Source of the DNA: Marinobacter alexandrii
GTDB taxonomy: Bacteria > Bacteroidota > Bacteroidia > Cytophagales > Cyclobacteriaceae
Direction of reading: 5' to 3'
Length of the DNA: 64,000 nt
Assembly: GCA_039984955.1 (NCBI GenBank)
Contig: JBDWTN010000003.1
Location: 28,550 to 92,549, forward strand
The notes under the pieces: model-generated
The model's database searches: none
What the model was told of the DNA's origin: nothing
What the model saw: the letters and a program-made list of their open reading frames with translations, nothing else
Shown here: positions 1 through 9,177 of the stretch, piece by piece
Layout of the letters: each line of letters opens with the position of its first letter
Numbering within the stretch: position 1 is the stretch's first letter
Made by a program: the position numbers and the translations under genes

Positions 1-1093
1 CCTCGGTAATTCCAGCTCCGGCATAAAAACGAATCTTGTTTTCGCTCAATCTCATACATCTGAGATTGACAAATAGATCTGTTGATCCTTCAAAGTTTAT
101 AGGGCCTAAAAAACCAGAGTAGAATTCACGATTATATTTTTCTACTTCTTTGATCCATGGTTTGGTATTTTCGATAGGCATACCACAAACCGCTGAGGTA
201 GGATGGAGGAGTTCGAGCATTTGATCTGCCAATTCATCAAACCCTAGTTCACTATAGTCAACAATAAACTCGGTTTTCAAATGAGCAAGATTTCCTGCTT
301 GGATGGTTTTAGGACCATGCTCATGGAACTCTCTAAGTCTTATCTTCTTGAAACAGTTTATGATATATCTGCTCACCAAAGCTTGCTCTTCAATTTCCTT
401 TTGTGTCCAGGCAATTTCTGAAAGCTCTTGCCCTTCTTCTAATGCTTTTGTTCCTGCTAGTGAAACCGTTCTAAATTGATTAACACTATCGGAGATCAAG
501 AGCTCGGGAGATGCCCCAATCCACACTCTTTTTCCGGGAATATGAGAGATACTACAAAAGGCATTTTTGTATGTAGAGCATATGGTTTGAAAGAACTCCC
601 AGATTGAAAAACCAGCGGGTAAGGGTTCATCCTTATACCTGGAGAGTACGATTTTTTCAAAAGAACCATCCTTAATCTCCAAAATAGCTTGTTGAACTGC
701 TTCTTCGAATTCGTTTGAAGAAAAGATACTTTTTTCGCTTGAATCAACAGTTTTTGTGAAAGAAGGATCGTTCATCTGCTTAACAAACTCATCAATCTCT
801 GAAGATTTGACATTTGGATTGATCGAAGTTTGATTGTCTTTGACAACTATATCTGCTGATATATAATAAGGTTTTATTGGGTGGTTGTCTGCATATTCAT
901 TTATTAGAAAACCAGCACCTATTTCAGATAGTTGAAGATCATTCGATTTGACAGTGTTATTGAGTGAAATAATTAATTGAATACTCACGTCATTAGGCAT
1001 TTTCCATGCTGCGAAAGCAACACCAGCCTTTTGAAGTTTATTAAGGAGAATATCTCCTTGATCTAAGTTCAATATTTTACTTAATTCCCACAC
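1..1093 (-). CDS. menF: Isochorismate synthase (MenF/EntC family), 3' end off the window
   Basis: Converts chorismate to isochorismate, the first step of menaquinone synthesis. The minus-strand frame stays open from 1093 to the window edge. It shows chorismate-binding-family motifs: SPELL near residue 195, TSAVCGMP near 297, then EFYSGFLGP and, at the cut end, YAGAGITE. About 364 codons are present; the family is usually 370-450 residues, so only the last few tens are missing. The best start is a GTG at 1093-1091 that overlaps the stop of the upstream thioesterase by one base (TAGTG), which implies translational coupling; an in-frame TTG a few codons later is possible. Function is firm. The choice of MenF over EntC rests on the MenI-like neighbour and the absence of siderophore genes. 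Confidence 0.9.
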   Translation of the reverse strand, partial: MWELSKILNLDQGDILLNKLQKAGVAFAAWKMPNDVSIQLIISLNNTVKSNDLQLSEIGAGFLINEYADNHPIKPYYISADIVVKDNQTSINPNVKSSEIDEFVKQMNDPSFTKTVDSSEKSIFSSNEFEEAVQQAILEIKDGSFEKIVLSRYKDEPLPAGFSIWEFFQTICSTYKNAFCSISHIPGKRVWIGASPELLISDSVNQFRTVSLAGTKALEEGQELSEIAWTQKEIEEQALVSRYIINCFKKIRLREFHEHGPKTIQAGNLAHLKTEFIVDYSELGFDELADQMLELLHPTSAVCGMPIENTKPWIKEVEKYNREFYSGFLGPINFEGSTDLFVNLRCMRLSENKIRFYAGAGITE

Positions 1094-1527
1094 TACTTTT
1101 TATCAAGTATAGCCATCGTTATTCTACTTACGGCAACTAATTGGTTTTCTTCATTTTTCATTTCAATACTCCAAACATGGGTGCCTCTTCCCAAATGAAT
1201 TGGAGTTGCTTTTCCAGACACTATTCCACTACTAGCTGATTTGATATGGTTTGTATTTATTTCTAGCCCAACAGCGTGCTGTTTGTTTAGGTCAATGCAA
1301 AGAGTAGCACCGACACTTCCCATCGTCTCAGCGAGAGCAACTGAAGCTCCCCCATGTAACAATCCCATTGGCTGCTTTGTTCTGTGATCGACAGGCATAG
1401 TTGCAATTAGATAGTCATCTCCAATTTCTGTGAATTGAATACCGAGATGTTCTACCATACAGCCTTCCGACATATGATTAAGTGCATCCAACTCGATGTA
1501 ATCAGGAAAAATTTGTTCTTTTGCCAT
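1093..1527 (-). CDS. menI: Hotdog-fold thioesterase, probable DHNA-CoA hydrolase (MenI/PaaI-like)
   Basis: Probably hydrolyses 1,4-dihydroxy-2-naphthoyl-CoA in menaquinone synthesis. With the ATG at 1527 the protein is 144 residues, the normal length of the family; the open frame runs back to a TTG at 1566 but would then overlap the divergent gene. The signature HGGASVALAE(T) carries the catalytic-type glutamate of the EntH/YdiI/MenI branch, rather than the aspartate of other hotdog groups. It is coupled to menF by a one-base overlap, which supports the menaquinone role. A general PaaI-type acyl-CoA thioesterase is the alternative. The hotdog fold is firm; the exact substrate is inferred. Confidence 0.75.
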   Translation of the reverse strand: MAKEQIFPDYIELDALNHMSEGCMVEHLGIQFTEIGDDYLIATMPVDHRTKQPMGLLHGGASVALAETMGSVGATLCIDLNKQHAVGLEINTNHIKSASSGIVSGKATPIHLGRGTHVWSIEMKNEENQLVAVSRITMAILDKK

Positions 1528-1555
1528 CTTATCGGCAAACCAACGTAAAGCAGCA

Positions 1556-2167
1556 TTGAAAAGCAAGACGATTTATTTACTTAGACACGGAGAAACGGAT
1601 TTCAATAAGAAAGGAATGGTGCAAGGCAGAGGTGTCAATGCGTCATTGAACGACACGGGTAGAGAACAAGCTAAAAAGGCAGGAAACGTATTTTCTAAAA
1701 CACAATTGGATCTCATATACACTTCCGCTCTGGTTCGAACGCACGAGACAGTTGCAGAATTGAATACAAATGGCGCACCAATTAGGAGTCATGAGGGTTT
1801 TGATGAAATAAGCTGGGGAAGTCAAGAGGGTAAAGAAGCATCTTATGATGCAAAGAATTTGTACGCTGATACGGTAAATGGATGGAGAAGAGGAGAATTA
1901 ACTTTAAATGTAGGTGGTGGTGAAAGCCCTATTCAAGTGATGGAGCGTCAAAGAATAGCTATGGAAGAAGTTTTGGAAACAGGCGCTGAAAGTATATTGA
2001 TTTGCATGCATGGACGAGCCATGCGAGTGTTACTCTGCTGGCTACTAAACTATCCATTAAATTATATGGATGGATTCCCTCATAATAACTGTTCTTACTA
2101 TGTATTGGAAAATAGAGATAACTCATTCACTTTAAAGGAATTTAATCAGACGAGACATTTGAGTTGA
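1556..2167 (+). CDS. Histidine phosphatase family protein (phosphoglycerate-mutase-like)
   Basis: Two-histidine phosphatase of 203 residues. The phosphohistidine motif LLRHGET lies at residues 8-14 with nucleophile His11, and the second catalytic histidine is in ICMHGR near residue 151. The start is a TTG at 1556 placed directly before the conserved N-terminus, so no longer start is needed. It diverges from the menI-like gene with about 28 bases between the preferred starts, too little for two separate promoters, so control sites must lie inside coding DNA. The substrate cannot be told; members include phosphoglycerate mutases, alpha-ribazole phosphatases and broad sugar-phosphate phosphatases. 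No cobalamin genes are nearby. Confidence 0.85.
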   Translation: MKSKTIYLLRHGETDFNKKGMVQGRGVNASLNDTGREQAKKAGNVFSKTQLDLIYTSALVRTHETVAELNTNGAPIRSHEGFDEISWGSQEGKEASYDAKNLYADTVNGWRRGELTLNVGGGESPIQVMERQRIAMEEVLETGAESILICMHGRAMRVLLCWLLNYPLNYMDGFPHNNCSYYVLENRDNSFTLKEFNQTRHLS

Positions 2168-2237
2168 TGGAAGCACTTTATATGCTCGAGACTCGCGAAT
2201 GACCACTCTTGATTTCGAAAAATACCTAAATCAATAG

Positions 2238-2900
2238 TTACTTTCCTAGTACATACTTGATACCATTAAAGTGAATTGATTCGAAATCACTTATGACCAG
2301 ATCTGCATTGCTATAGTCTTGATTTTTAGTGTGTTCACTGTCAAAGCCCACACAGAATATTCCAGCACTTTTAGCAGCTTCAATACCATTCGTAGCATCT
2401 TCAATCACCATGCATTCTTCAGGCTTGAACCCTGTTGCTTTGGCTGCCTTGATGAAAATTTCAGGATGAGGTTTGGAAGCTTCAAGGTCTGCTCCGCTAA
2501 TTTTAGCTTTGAAATAGCGATCCAGATCAAAGCGTTTGAAAACTCGATTTATGCTAGACATAGAGGAAGATGACGCCAATACGAGTGTCAGACCATGGTC
2601 ATAATAATTCTGAATTAACGTTCGCACACCCTTGATGAGGTCAAAATTTTTATCATTTTCGAAAATAATATCATAGTGTTTGCGCTTAATGGATACGAGT
2701 TCTTCTGGCTCTTGAGACACACCAAAATGATTCTTTAGTTGCTTACACAAATTAATTGTGGACTTCCCGGTAAGGGAGCCATAGAGTTCTGCCGATACTG
2801 AAATATCAATCTCATCAAACATAGCGTAATAGGCTCGATGGTGCAGTGGCTCACTATCTACAATTACTCCATCCATATCAAAAATTATGGCCTTCAGCAT
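2238..2900 (-). CDS. HAD-family hydrolase, beta-phosphoglucomutase-like
   Basis: Cytoplasmic haloacid-dehalogenase phosphatase/phosphomutase of 220 residues. Motif I is DMDGVIVDSEP with Asp8 and Asp10 as nucleophile and acid/base. The motif II serines lie in a Ser-rich stretch (ASSSSMSS), motif III is the Lys of KPHPEIF and motif IV is EDATNGIEAA. The cap between motifs I and II is the helical C1 type of the beta-PGM/phosphonatase/GPH group. It is convergent with the histidine phosphatase and has no sugar-phosphorylase neighbour, so mutase or phosphatase activity cannot be decided. Start ATG at 2900 gives the canonical N-terminus. Confidence 0.87.
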   Translation of the reverse strand: MLKAIIFDMDGVIVDSEPLHHRAYYAMFDEIDISVSAELYGSLTGKSTINLCKQLKNHFGVSQEPEELVSIKRKHYDIIFENDKNFDLIKGVRTLIQNYYDHGLTLVLASSSSMSSINRVFKRFDLDRYFKAKISGADLEASKPHPEIFIKAAKATGFKPEECMVIEDATNGIEAAKSAGIFCVGFDSEHTKNQDYSNADLVISDFESIHFNGIKYVLGK

Positions 2901-3064
2901 ACTTTTTTTTCGCGAATATAAGTTTAGTGGAATAAACGAGAGGCATGAAAAGATCGTAAAAGGTGTAGAAACAAATTCGTAAAGAGCGACTTTAATTATT
3001 GTTAATAAAATATTTTGGTCTCATTCTTGCTTCTATTGTAATACTAAAATCAATACCTTCTTTT

Positions 3065-3298
3065 ATGAAAAACACCACTTACAATAATATAAAAATAGCC
3101 ATGGTTGCTATTTTTTCTTTTTTGATCTTTAGTCCATCATTTTCTCAAACAGAAGAACTTATGGGGTCATATAACTTTCTACTTGACGAAACATGTGAAG
3201 AAAAAACTACTTGTTCAACGCAAGTCGGGTGGATTCCAATGCCGTTTGGTCCTTCAATACCTTATTTCTACGAAGATTGTGTAACAACGACCTGTTAA
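3065..3298 (+). CDS. Small secreted cysteine-containing peptide, unknown
   Basis: Seventy-seven residues from the ATG at 3065; the frame extends back to a TTG at 2999 but the ATG gives a clean signal peptide. A basic N-terminus (MKNTTYNNIK) is followed by a hydrophobic core and a cleavage-type end SPSFSQ. The mature part is about 48 residues, acidic, with four cysteines in two pairs (CEEKTTC and CVTTTC at the very C-terminus) around a Pro/Gly/Tyr-rich middle. The pairing suggests two disulphides in the periplasm or outside. I do not recognise the family. It stands alone between two minus-strand genes. Small-ORF prediction alone would be weak, but the signal peptide and paired cysteines make coding likely. 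Confidence 0.55.
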   Translation: MKNTTYNNIKIAMVAIFSFLIFSPSFSQTEELMGSYNFLLDETCEEKTTCSTQVGWIPMPFGPSIPYFYEDCVTTTC

Positions 3299-3380
3299 TA
3301 GACCTTGGATTTTTTCTGGTAGATTAAAAAAAAGGTTACAAATCTCAAGATTCATCCTAATTGACTTAATCTTCAACTCA

Positions 3381-5600
3381 CTAGTCTGGCTTTTCTGTTG
3401 TCAATTGATTTACATGAGCAAGTCCCATTTTAATCTCTCCCCAGGTATAACTATCAGGTAGCGCACCTTTAATTTCTCCAGATTTGGTTAAACCTTGTTC
3501 ATGGCATTTAAGAATTGCCTTTAGCTTGGCTGGTTTTAAGAAGTCCGTCACATCTAATTCCCCTTTTTCGACATACTGAGCAAGGTGACTTTCAATAGTA
3601 CCTTCTACCAATCCTCTTTCCTCGGCAATTACTTTAATCGATTTGCCTTCTTTATACATTTCAAAAGTGATCTCAGCAGTTGATGTTTTGTCTTTAGTAG
3701 CAGACTTTGCAACTTGTTTCAATTGATCATTTTTTTGAAGTTTATCCTTCGTAAGTGGAACACCTTCGTTTACATGTTGAACCAACAAGTTGAGCTTTAC
3801 AATAGATTTAAGCTGATCCGTGAATAAATCCTTGACCTCAAGCAACTCAGCTCGATATGTTTTGGCTTGTGTTTGAGTTTTTAAAAGCCGATACTGTGAT
3901 TGGATTCGTTCAATGATTTCAGAAAGCTTTCCATCAAAATAATCAGCAGCTTTTACCATCCGTTCAGAAAGCTTAGATAAATCATTTGCTTGAAGAATAC
4001 CGTGAGCTTGACGTGTAAAAGATTCTCCAACCCCTTTTAAAGGAAAAGTATCATTGATTAGCTCATCAGTCCAAGGAAGATACTTTTGTTTTAATGATCT
4101 ATTCTCATCCTTATTGAAAGTCTTTTTGTGATCAACCAGTTCTCTAAGCATCGGGTCAAGAAGAAATGCTCGACTCACAAATTCTGCTATGAAGTTTATT
4201 TGATCCCTCTCAAATTGCTTGTTCAGTTTATCCATTCCCTCAAACCCTTCGATGTATTGCTGCAATTGTGCATCAATTGATGGCGCTCTTTCAGGTAATT
4301 TTGATGATAAAATAAGACCTTCTAGAGAAGTCAATCTTGAGAGAGCAACATATAGCTGGCCAGCTGCAAACGAATTCTCTACATCCAGAATAGCCTTTTC
4401 GAAAGTCAGTCCTTGACTTTTATGGATAGTGACTGCCCAAGCGAGTTTTAGAGGATATTGTTTGAAAGTACCAATGACTTTCTGATCTACTTCTTTGGTC
4501 GCTTTATCTAAAGTGTATCTGATGTTTCCCCATTCATATTGCTCTACAGTCACTTCATCACCATTTTCAAAGGCAACTTCAATTCCGGATGATAGGCTTG
4601 TGACTTCTCCAATCTTACCATTAAAAAACTGGCCTTTACCTGTAGGATCGTTTTTAATAAACATTACTTGAGCTCCTTCTTTAAGTTTCAACTCTAAATC
4701 GGAGGGAAAAGCATTTTCGTTGAAGTCACCATCAACTTCAGCATGAAAGGAAACAAGCTTGCCTGAGAGTTCATCTAAATGTGTAGAATTGATTTTATCA
4801 GCTTTCTTATTGTGAGTAGTTAAATGGATATAGCCGTCCAATTCCTTTTTATCTACTTCAGCATCATAATGCTCATTAAGAAGTAAAATATCATCATGGA
4901 TAAGTTCATTGTGCCTTAACCTATTCAGCAGTTCGATGAATTGATGATCACTTTGTCTATAGACCTTTTGCAGCTCTACTCGAATTGGAGGGTTTTCTTT
5001 TAGGGCCCTTGCTTCAAAAAAGTAAGGAGATGAATAATATTGTTTAAGCAACGTTGATTCATCATTTCTGACCACAGGAGGAAGTTGCATAAGGTCTCCA
5101 ATGAATAGAATCTGAAGCCCTCCAAATGGATCAAAACGCCTCTTTCTTAGATGTCTTAAAGTAGCATCAATACAATCAAGAAGGTCCGCTCGAAGCATAC
5201 TCACCTCATCAATGATTAGCAACTCAAGTTCATTAATGAGTTTTCTTTTCTGCGCACCAAACTTAGCTCCTTGAAATAGAGATGACGGAGTATTCACTTG
5301 AATACTTCGCTCCATAAAAGGAACATCCTCAGGGAGATAGACTCCAAAGGGTAGTTGCAATAAAGAATGTAACGTAACTCCCTCAGCATTGATGGCTGCA
5401 ATACCTGTTGGCGCTGCTACAGCAGTGTTTTTATAAGTATTTTGAACAATTTCTCTAAGAAAAGTAGTTTTACCCGTACCTGCTTTTCCGGTTAGAAATA
5501 TGTGTCGATTTGTCGTGTTTACATAGTTAGCTGCCAAGATAGCGGCATCACTTGCTTCATTCATAAGACGAATATACATCGATGAATTAATTCTGTACAT
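3381..5600 (-). CDS. PIF1-like helicase with C-terminal helix-turn-helix domain
   Basis: Superfamily 1 DNA helicase of 739 residues. Walker A GKAGTGKT is at residues 38-45, Walker B IIDEVSML at 129-136, GDLMQLPPV at 168-176, and the late motifs TIHKSQGLTF and YVALSRL follow in the order typical of PIF1/RecD-like enzymes. The last ~90 residues (around KSIKVIAEERGLVEGTIESH) resemble the HTH_40 module also found at the end of Bacteroidota RecQ. The ATG at 5600 is annotated; a later ATG at 5564 (MNEASD) would place the start closer to the conserved region and leave 71 bases to divergent ligD. PIF1 enzymes unwind G-quadruplexes and stalled forks; the role here is inferred. Confidence 0.87.
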   Translation of the reverse strand: MYRINSSMYIRLMNEASDAAILAANYVNTTNRHIFLTGKAGTGKTTFLREIVQNTYKNTAVAAPTGIAAINAEGVTLHSLLQLPFGVYLPEDVPFMERSIQVNTPSSLFQGAKFGAQKRKLINELELLIIDEVSMLRADLLDCIDATLRHLRKRRFDPFGGLQILFIGDLMQLPPVVRNDESTLLKQYYSSPYFFEARALKENPPIRVELQKVYRQSDHQFIELLNRLRHNELIHDDILLLNEHYDAEVDKKELDGYIHLTTHNKKADKINSTHLDELSGKLVSFHAEVDGDFNENAFPSDLELKLKEGAQVMFIKNDPTGKGQFFNGKIGEVTSLSSGIEVAFENGDEVTVEQYEWGNIRYTLDKATKEVDQKVIGTFKQYPLKLAWAVTIHKSQGLTFEKAILDVENSFAAGQLYVALSRLTSLEGLILSSKLPERAPSIDAQLQQYIEGFEGMDKLNKQFERDQINFIAEFVSRAFLLDPMLRELVDHKKTFNKDENRSLKQKYLPWTDELINDTFPLKGVGESFTRQAHGILQANDLSKLSERMVKAADYFDGKLSEIIERIQSQYRLLKTQTQAKTYRAELLEVKDLFTDQLKSIVKLNLLVQHVNEGVPLTKDKLQKNDQLKQVAKSATKDKTSTAEITFEMYKEGKSIKVIAEERGLVEGTIESHLAQYVEKGELDVTDFLKPAKLKAILKCHEQGLTKSGEIKGALPDSYTWGEIKMGLAHVNQLTTEKPD

Positions 5601-5635
5601 GATGAATAGATGTCGGCTATATTTATAATTCGATC

Positions 5636-7945
5636 ATGGCCAAGCAAAAAATACATGCCGAAGTAGGAAAAAGGGTGGTGGACCTTTCCAATCTGGAAAA
5701 GGTACTTTATCCCGATGATGGCATTGTCAAAGCGGAGGTTATTGAATATTACTTAAAACTTGCTCCAACAATTCTGAATCACATACGTGGAAGAGCGCTT
5801 TCATTAGTGAGGTACCCTGATGGAATTTATGGAGAACAATTTTTCCAAAAGCATCGACCAGATTGGACCCCTGACTGGATAGACTACAAGAGATTAGGAC
5901 AAGAGCGAAAGAAAGAATATGTGGTGGCGAAAGAAGAAGCAACCTTAGTTTGGTTGGCCAACCTGGCGTGTTTGGAAATCCATCAGATTCACAGCTTTTC
6001 AGAACATAGTGATAAACCTGATTATATAGTTTATGACTTAGATCCTCCTGAGGACGGTTCCTTACCTCTAGAAGACCTCAAAGAGATTGCTTTTTCTTTG
6101 AAAGAACATTTAGAACGATACAATTACCATGTTTTTGTAAAAACTACAGGAGGAAAAGGACTACACTTAGTTACTCCAATTGAGGCGATATACTCGTTTG
6201 AAGAATGCTTTCAAGCAGCCAAAAAGATTGCTTCAGACTTTATTAATAAGCACAGTAGAACTACACTTCATATAAAGAAAGAAGCGCGAAAAGGAAGGGT
6301 TCTGATTGATATTTATCGAAACAGGCCCTCTCAGACTATTGTATGCCCCTACAGTCTTAGAGGAAGGCAAGGAGCAACCGCTTCAACACCGATCACATGG
6401 GAAGACCTAGAAGACCTAGAAGACCTAGCTTTCTGGAAGATTGATACTACACTAAAAAAGGTCTTGGAAGAAGGAGATCCTTGGGAGCAAATAAGAGGGT
6501 GGGCTGTTCCTCTACATACTGATAAGAGGGGGGTAGTAACGAAGGAAATGCCTCCTAATAAAAAGCACAAAACACCAGAGCAGTTAACCGATTACGAAAA
6601 GAAACGTGATTTTAATAAAACTCCTGAACCACTTTTATCAGATAATGAAATACCAGGAAGTCGCTTCTGTATTCAGCGTCATCACGCCTCTCATCTGCAT
6701 TATGATTTAAGATTAGAGCAAGAAGGAGTGCTTAAGTCTTGGGCTATTCCAAGAGGAATGCCACCCGTACCAGGCGTAAAGAGATTAGCTGTTCAAACGG
6801 AGGATCACCCACTCAAATATTTAACCTTTGAAGGCGAAATACCTAAAGGAGAATATGGTGGTGGAATGATGTGGGTCTATGCCACGGGGCGATATGAAAT
6901 CACAAAAATCAAGAAGGAGGGATTTTATTTTAGGCTTTCAGGTAAGCAATTAAGTGCAGAATACCGCATGCATTTGATGAAAGACAAAGAATGGTTGCTA
7001 GAAAGAGTGGATACACCACAACAAAACCTGCTAGAGCAAATTATTAAGCCAATGCTGGCAGATGCTTCTAAGAAAGTTCCAAGGGGAGATTATTATTATG
7101 AAATAAAATGGGATGGTATACGCGCGTTGATTTACCTGAATGAGGGACAATTAACGATTTACAGCAGGAATGGGAATGATATCACAGAACAATTTCCTGA
7201 ATTAAATGTACCAGAACAAGCATTTAGAATTAACAACGCCATTTTTGATTGTGAAATAGTTTGCCTGGATCAAGAAGGCAAGGCGAACTTTAAAAAAGTG
7301 ATTAAGCGCCTAATGAGTAAGAAGAATTTTGATCAGGAATCAAAACGATCTCCTGCGTATTGTTATTTATTCGACTGTCTTTATTTGGATGGGCGCTCTT
7401 TAATGAATGATCCTCAAGATCGAAGAAGGTGGTGGATGATTGACTCTGTAAGGGTAGGTGAGACTAATTATCGTGTTAGTCAATCAGAAACAGATGGGAA
7501 AGCATTGTTTGAAGCAGCCAAGACTCATGGTATTGAGGGTATTGTAGCTAAGCTTTCAAATGCTAAGTATGTTTCAGGAAAGCGAAGTGATGCCTGGGTA
7601 AAGGTTAAGGTAAAAGAGACACTCGATTGCTTCATTATCGGGTTTACGCAAGGGCAGGGTGAGAGAGAACGATATTTTGGATCACTTCAATTGGCAGAAA
7701 CAGTGGGAGAAAAGTTGATTTATAGAGGAAGAGTTGGGACTGGGTTTGATGAAGCTATGCTTAAAAACCTGTCAAAAAAGTTTATAGATAAAATTTCAAT
7801 TGAAAAGACAATTGAAGAAGAGGCACACGAAGAAAAAAATACCGTATGGTTAAAGCCAGAATTAATATGCGAAGTGGAATTTTCTATGCTTACAGACAAT
7901 GGAACTTTAAGAGATGCTGTTTTTAAGAAGCTGATTGAATCTTGA
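5636..7945 (+). CDS. ligD: DNA ligase D, three-domain (POL-PE-LIG)
   Basis: Multifunctional non-homologous end-joining enzyme of 769 residues. The N-terminal primase-polymerase domain (about 1-290) has the catalytic pair DLD at 134-136. The 3'-phosphoesterase domain (about 335-460) has HH at 349-350, His353, His355 and Asp357 in the HHASHLHYDLRL motif. The ATP-dependent ligase domain (about 465-769) has the adenylation motif EIKWDGIR with Lys491 as nucleophile. The POL-PE-LIG order is the mycobacterial one, not the PE-LIG-POL order of Pseudomonas. No ku gene is in the window. A perfect triple 9-bp repeat encodes EDLEDLEDL at residues 256-264. It diverges from the PIF1-like helicase across a short gap. 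Confidence 0.95.
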   Translation: MAKQKIHAEVGKRVVDLSNLEKVLYPDDGIVKAEVIEYYLKLAPTILNHIRGRALSLVRYPDGIYGEQFFQKHRPDWTPDWIDYKRLGQERKKEYVVAKEEATLVWLANLACLEIHQIHSFSEHSDKPDYIVYDLDPPEDGSLPLEDLKEIAFSLKEHLERYNYHVFVKTTGGKGLHLVTPIEAIYSFEECFQAAKKIASDFINKHSRTTLHIKKEARKGRVLIDIYRNRPSQTIVCPYSLRGRQGATASTPITWEDLEDLEDLAFWKIDTTLKKVLEEGDPWEQIRGWAVPLHTDKRGVVTKEMPPNKKHKTPEQLTDYEKKRDFNKTPEPLLSDNEIPGSRFCIQRHHASHLHYDLRLEQEGVLKSWAIPRGMPPVPGVKRLAVQTEDHPLKYLTFEGEIPKGEYGGGMMWVYATGRYEITKIKKEGFYFRLSGKQLSAEYRMHLMKDKEWLLERVDTPQQNLLEQIIKPMLADASKKVPRGDYYYEIKWDGIRALIYLNEGQLTIYSRNGNDITEQFPELNVPEQAFRINNAIFDCEIVCLDQEGKANFKKVIKRLMSKKNFDQESKRSPAYCYLFDCLYLDGRSLMNDPQDRRRWWMIDSVRVGETNYRVSQSETDGKALFEAAKTHGIEGIVAKLSNAKYVSGKRSDAWVKVKVKETLDCFIIGFTQGQGERERYFGSLQLAETVGEKLIYRGRVGTGFDEAMLKNLSKKFIDKISIEKTIEEEAHEEKNTVWLKPELICEVEFSMLTDNGTLRDAVFKKLIES
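6401..6427 (+). repeat. Triple perfect 9-bp tandem repeat inside ligD
   Basis: Three identical copies of gaagaccta in a row, in frame with ligD and encoding EDL three times near the end of the polymerase domain. Identity at all third codon positions points to recent slippage. Gain or loss of a copy would keep the frame. Confidence 0.95.
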
Positions 7946-7955
7946 TGGCCTGATA

Positions 7956-7995
7956 ATAGTCTCTTAAACTTGGTTTAGAGTTGTTAAGAGACTAT
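7956..7995. terminator. Perfect 12-bp inverted repeat downstream of ligD
   Basis: ATAGTCTCTTAA at 7956-7967 pairs perfectly with TTAAGAGACTAT at 7984-7995 around a 16-base loop, 11 bases after the ligD stop. No long T run follows on the plus strand, so a rho-independent terminator is plausible but not certain; an mRNA-stabilising stem or regulator site is possible. Confidence 0.5.
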
Positions 7996-8101
7996 AAATA
8001 AGCCAATTTTAATTGATTACTTACCATACAATATAAATGAGTTGATTTTTGATAATGAGTAGAAATAGTAAAGAGTAGTATGATACTTACCTTTGGAAAA
8101 T

Positions 8102-9124
8102 ATGGCATCTGAATACGCTGAAATCTTACGAGATATAAAAAGTGGATCTTTTTCACCCGTTTACTTTCTTCAAGGGGAAGAAACATTCTTTATTGATAGT
8201 ATTATCAATGAAATTGAGAGCTCAGCCTTAGATGAAAGCCAGCGAAGCTTTAACCAGATCATATTATACGGAAAAGATACAAGTCTGGTAGATGTGATCG
8301 GAGCATCAAAGAGATATCCGATGATGGGAGAAAGACAAGTGGTGATTGTCAAAGAAGCTCAGGAAATAAGGGATTGGACAAAAGAAGATGGACAGAACCT
8401 TGTAGTGAACTATCTGGAAAACCCCTTGACTAGCACAATTCTGGTATTTGGATATAAGTACAAATCGGTTGATAAAAGAACCAAGTTTGGGAAGACCGTT
8501 GAGAAGAATTCTGTCTTCTTGAATGCGAAGAAGCTTTATGATAATCAAGTACCTGATTGGATTAGAGGCTACTGTAAGACCAAAGGTGTGAGAATTCAGG
8601 ATAGTGCCGTCATGATGTTGTCTGAGAATATCGGTAACAATCTTCAGAGGCTGGCTAACGAAATCGAAAAGTTGTTATTGAATGTTAAGGGGGATCAGGA
8701 AGTAGATTCAGCAATGGTTCAGAGATATGTAGGAATAAGTAAAGACTATAACATCTTCGAACTCCAAAAAGCTTTAAGTGCAATGAATAAACTGAAAGCT
8801 CATAAGATTGCAGATTACTTTGGGTCTAATCCCAGCAACAACCCACTGGTTTTGACCATTTACAGTCTTTTCTCTTATTTCAGCAAGCTTTTATTAGTTC
8901 ATCACTCAGATAACAAAAACGATAAAGCAATTGCATCGTTAATTGGAGTTAATCCATTTTTTGTGAAAGAGTATTTACAAGCAGCAAGAAATTATCCACT
9001 TGGAAAAGTGGTTCAGAACATAAAACATTTGCATGAAGCAGACATGCAATCTAAAGGCATTGGGTTTGCCACAAAAAAAGAAGGTCCTGTTTTAACAGAA
9101 TTGGTATATAAATTGATGAATTGA
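8102..9124 (+). CDS. holA: DNA polymerase III, delta subunit
   Basis: Clamp-loader subunit that opens the beta clamp. The protein is 340 residues from ATG 8102. It shows the HolA pattern: PVYFLQGEE near the N-terminus in place of an active P-loop, the KRYPMMGERQVVIVKEA stretch, and an all-helical C-terminus with SENIGNNLQRLANEIEK. The open frame starts at TTG 8093, but GGAAA just before ATG 8102 and the usual N-terminus favour the ATG. It overlaps the open frame of the next gene only if that gene starts at TTG 9121. Family assignment is firm. Confidence 0.92.
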   Translation: MASEYAEILRDIKSGSFSPVYFLQGEETFFIDSIINEIESSALDESQRSFNQIILYGKDTSLVDVIGASKRYPMMGERQVVIVKEAQEIRDWTKEDGQNLVVNYLENPLTSTILVFGYKYKSVDKRTKFGKTVEKNSVFLNAKKLYDNQVPDWIRGYCKTKGVRIQDSAVMMLSENIGNNLQRLANEIEKLLLNVKGDQEVDSAMVQRYVGISKDYNIFELQKALSAMNKLKAHKIADYFGSNPSNNPLVLTIYSLFSYFSKLLLVHHSDNKNDKAIASLIGVNPFFVKEYLQAARNYPLGKVVQNIKHLHEADMQSKGIGFATKKEGPVLTELVYKLMN

Positions 9125-9177
9125 CACAATTTAGTGTCAAATTTTCGTTGCATTTGGTGGTCAAAAATTATTTAGTA

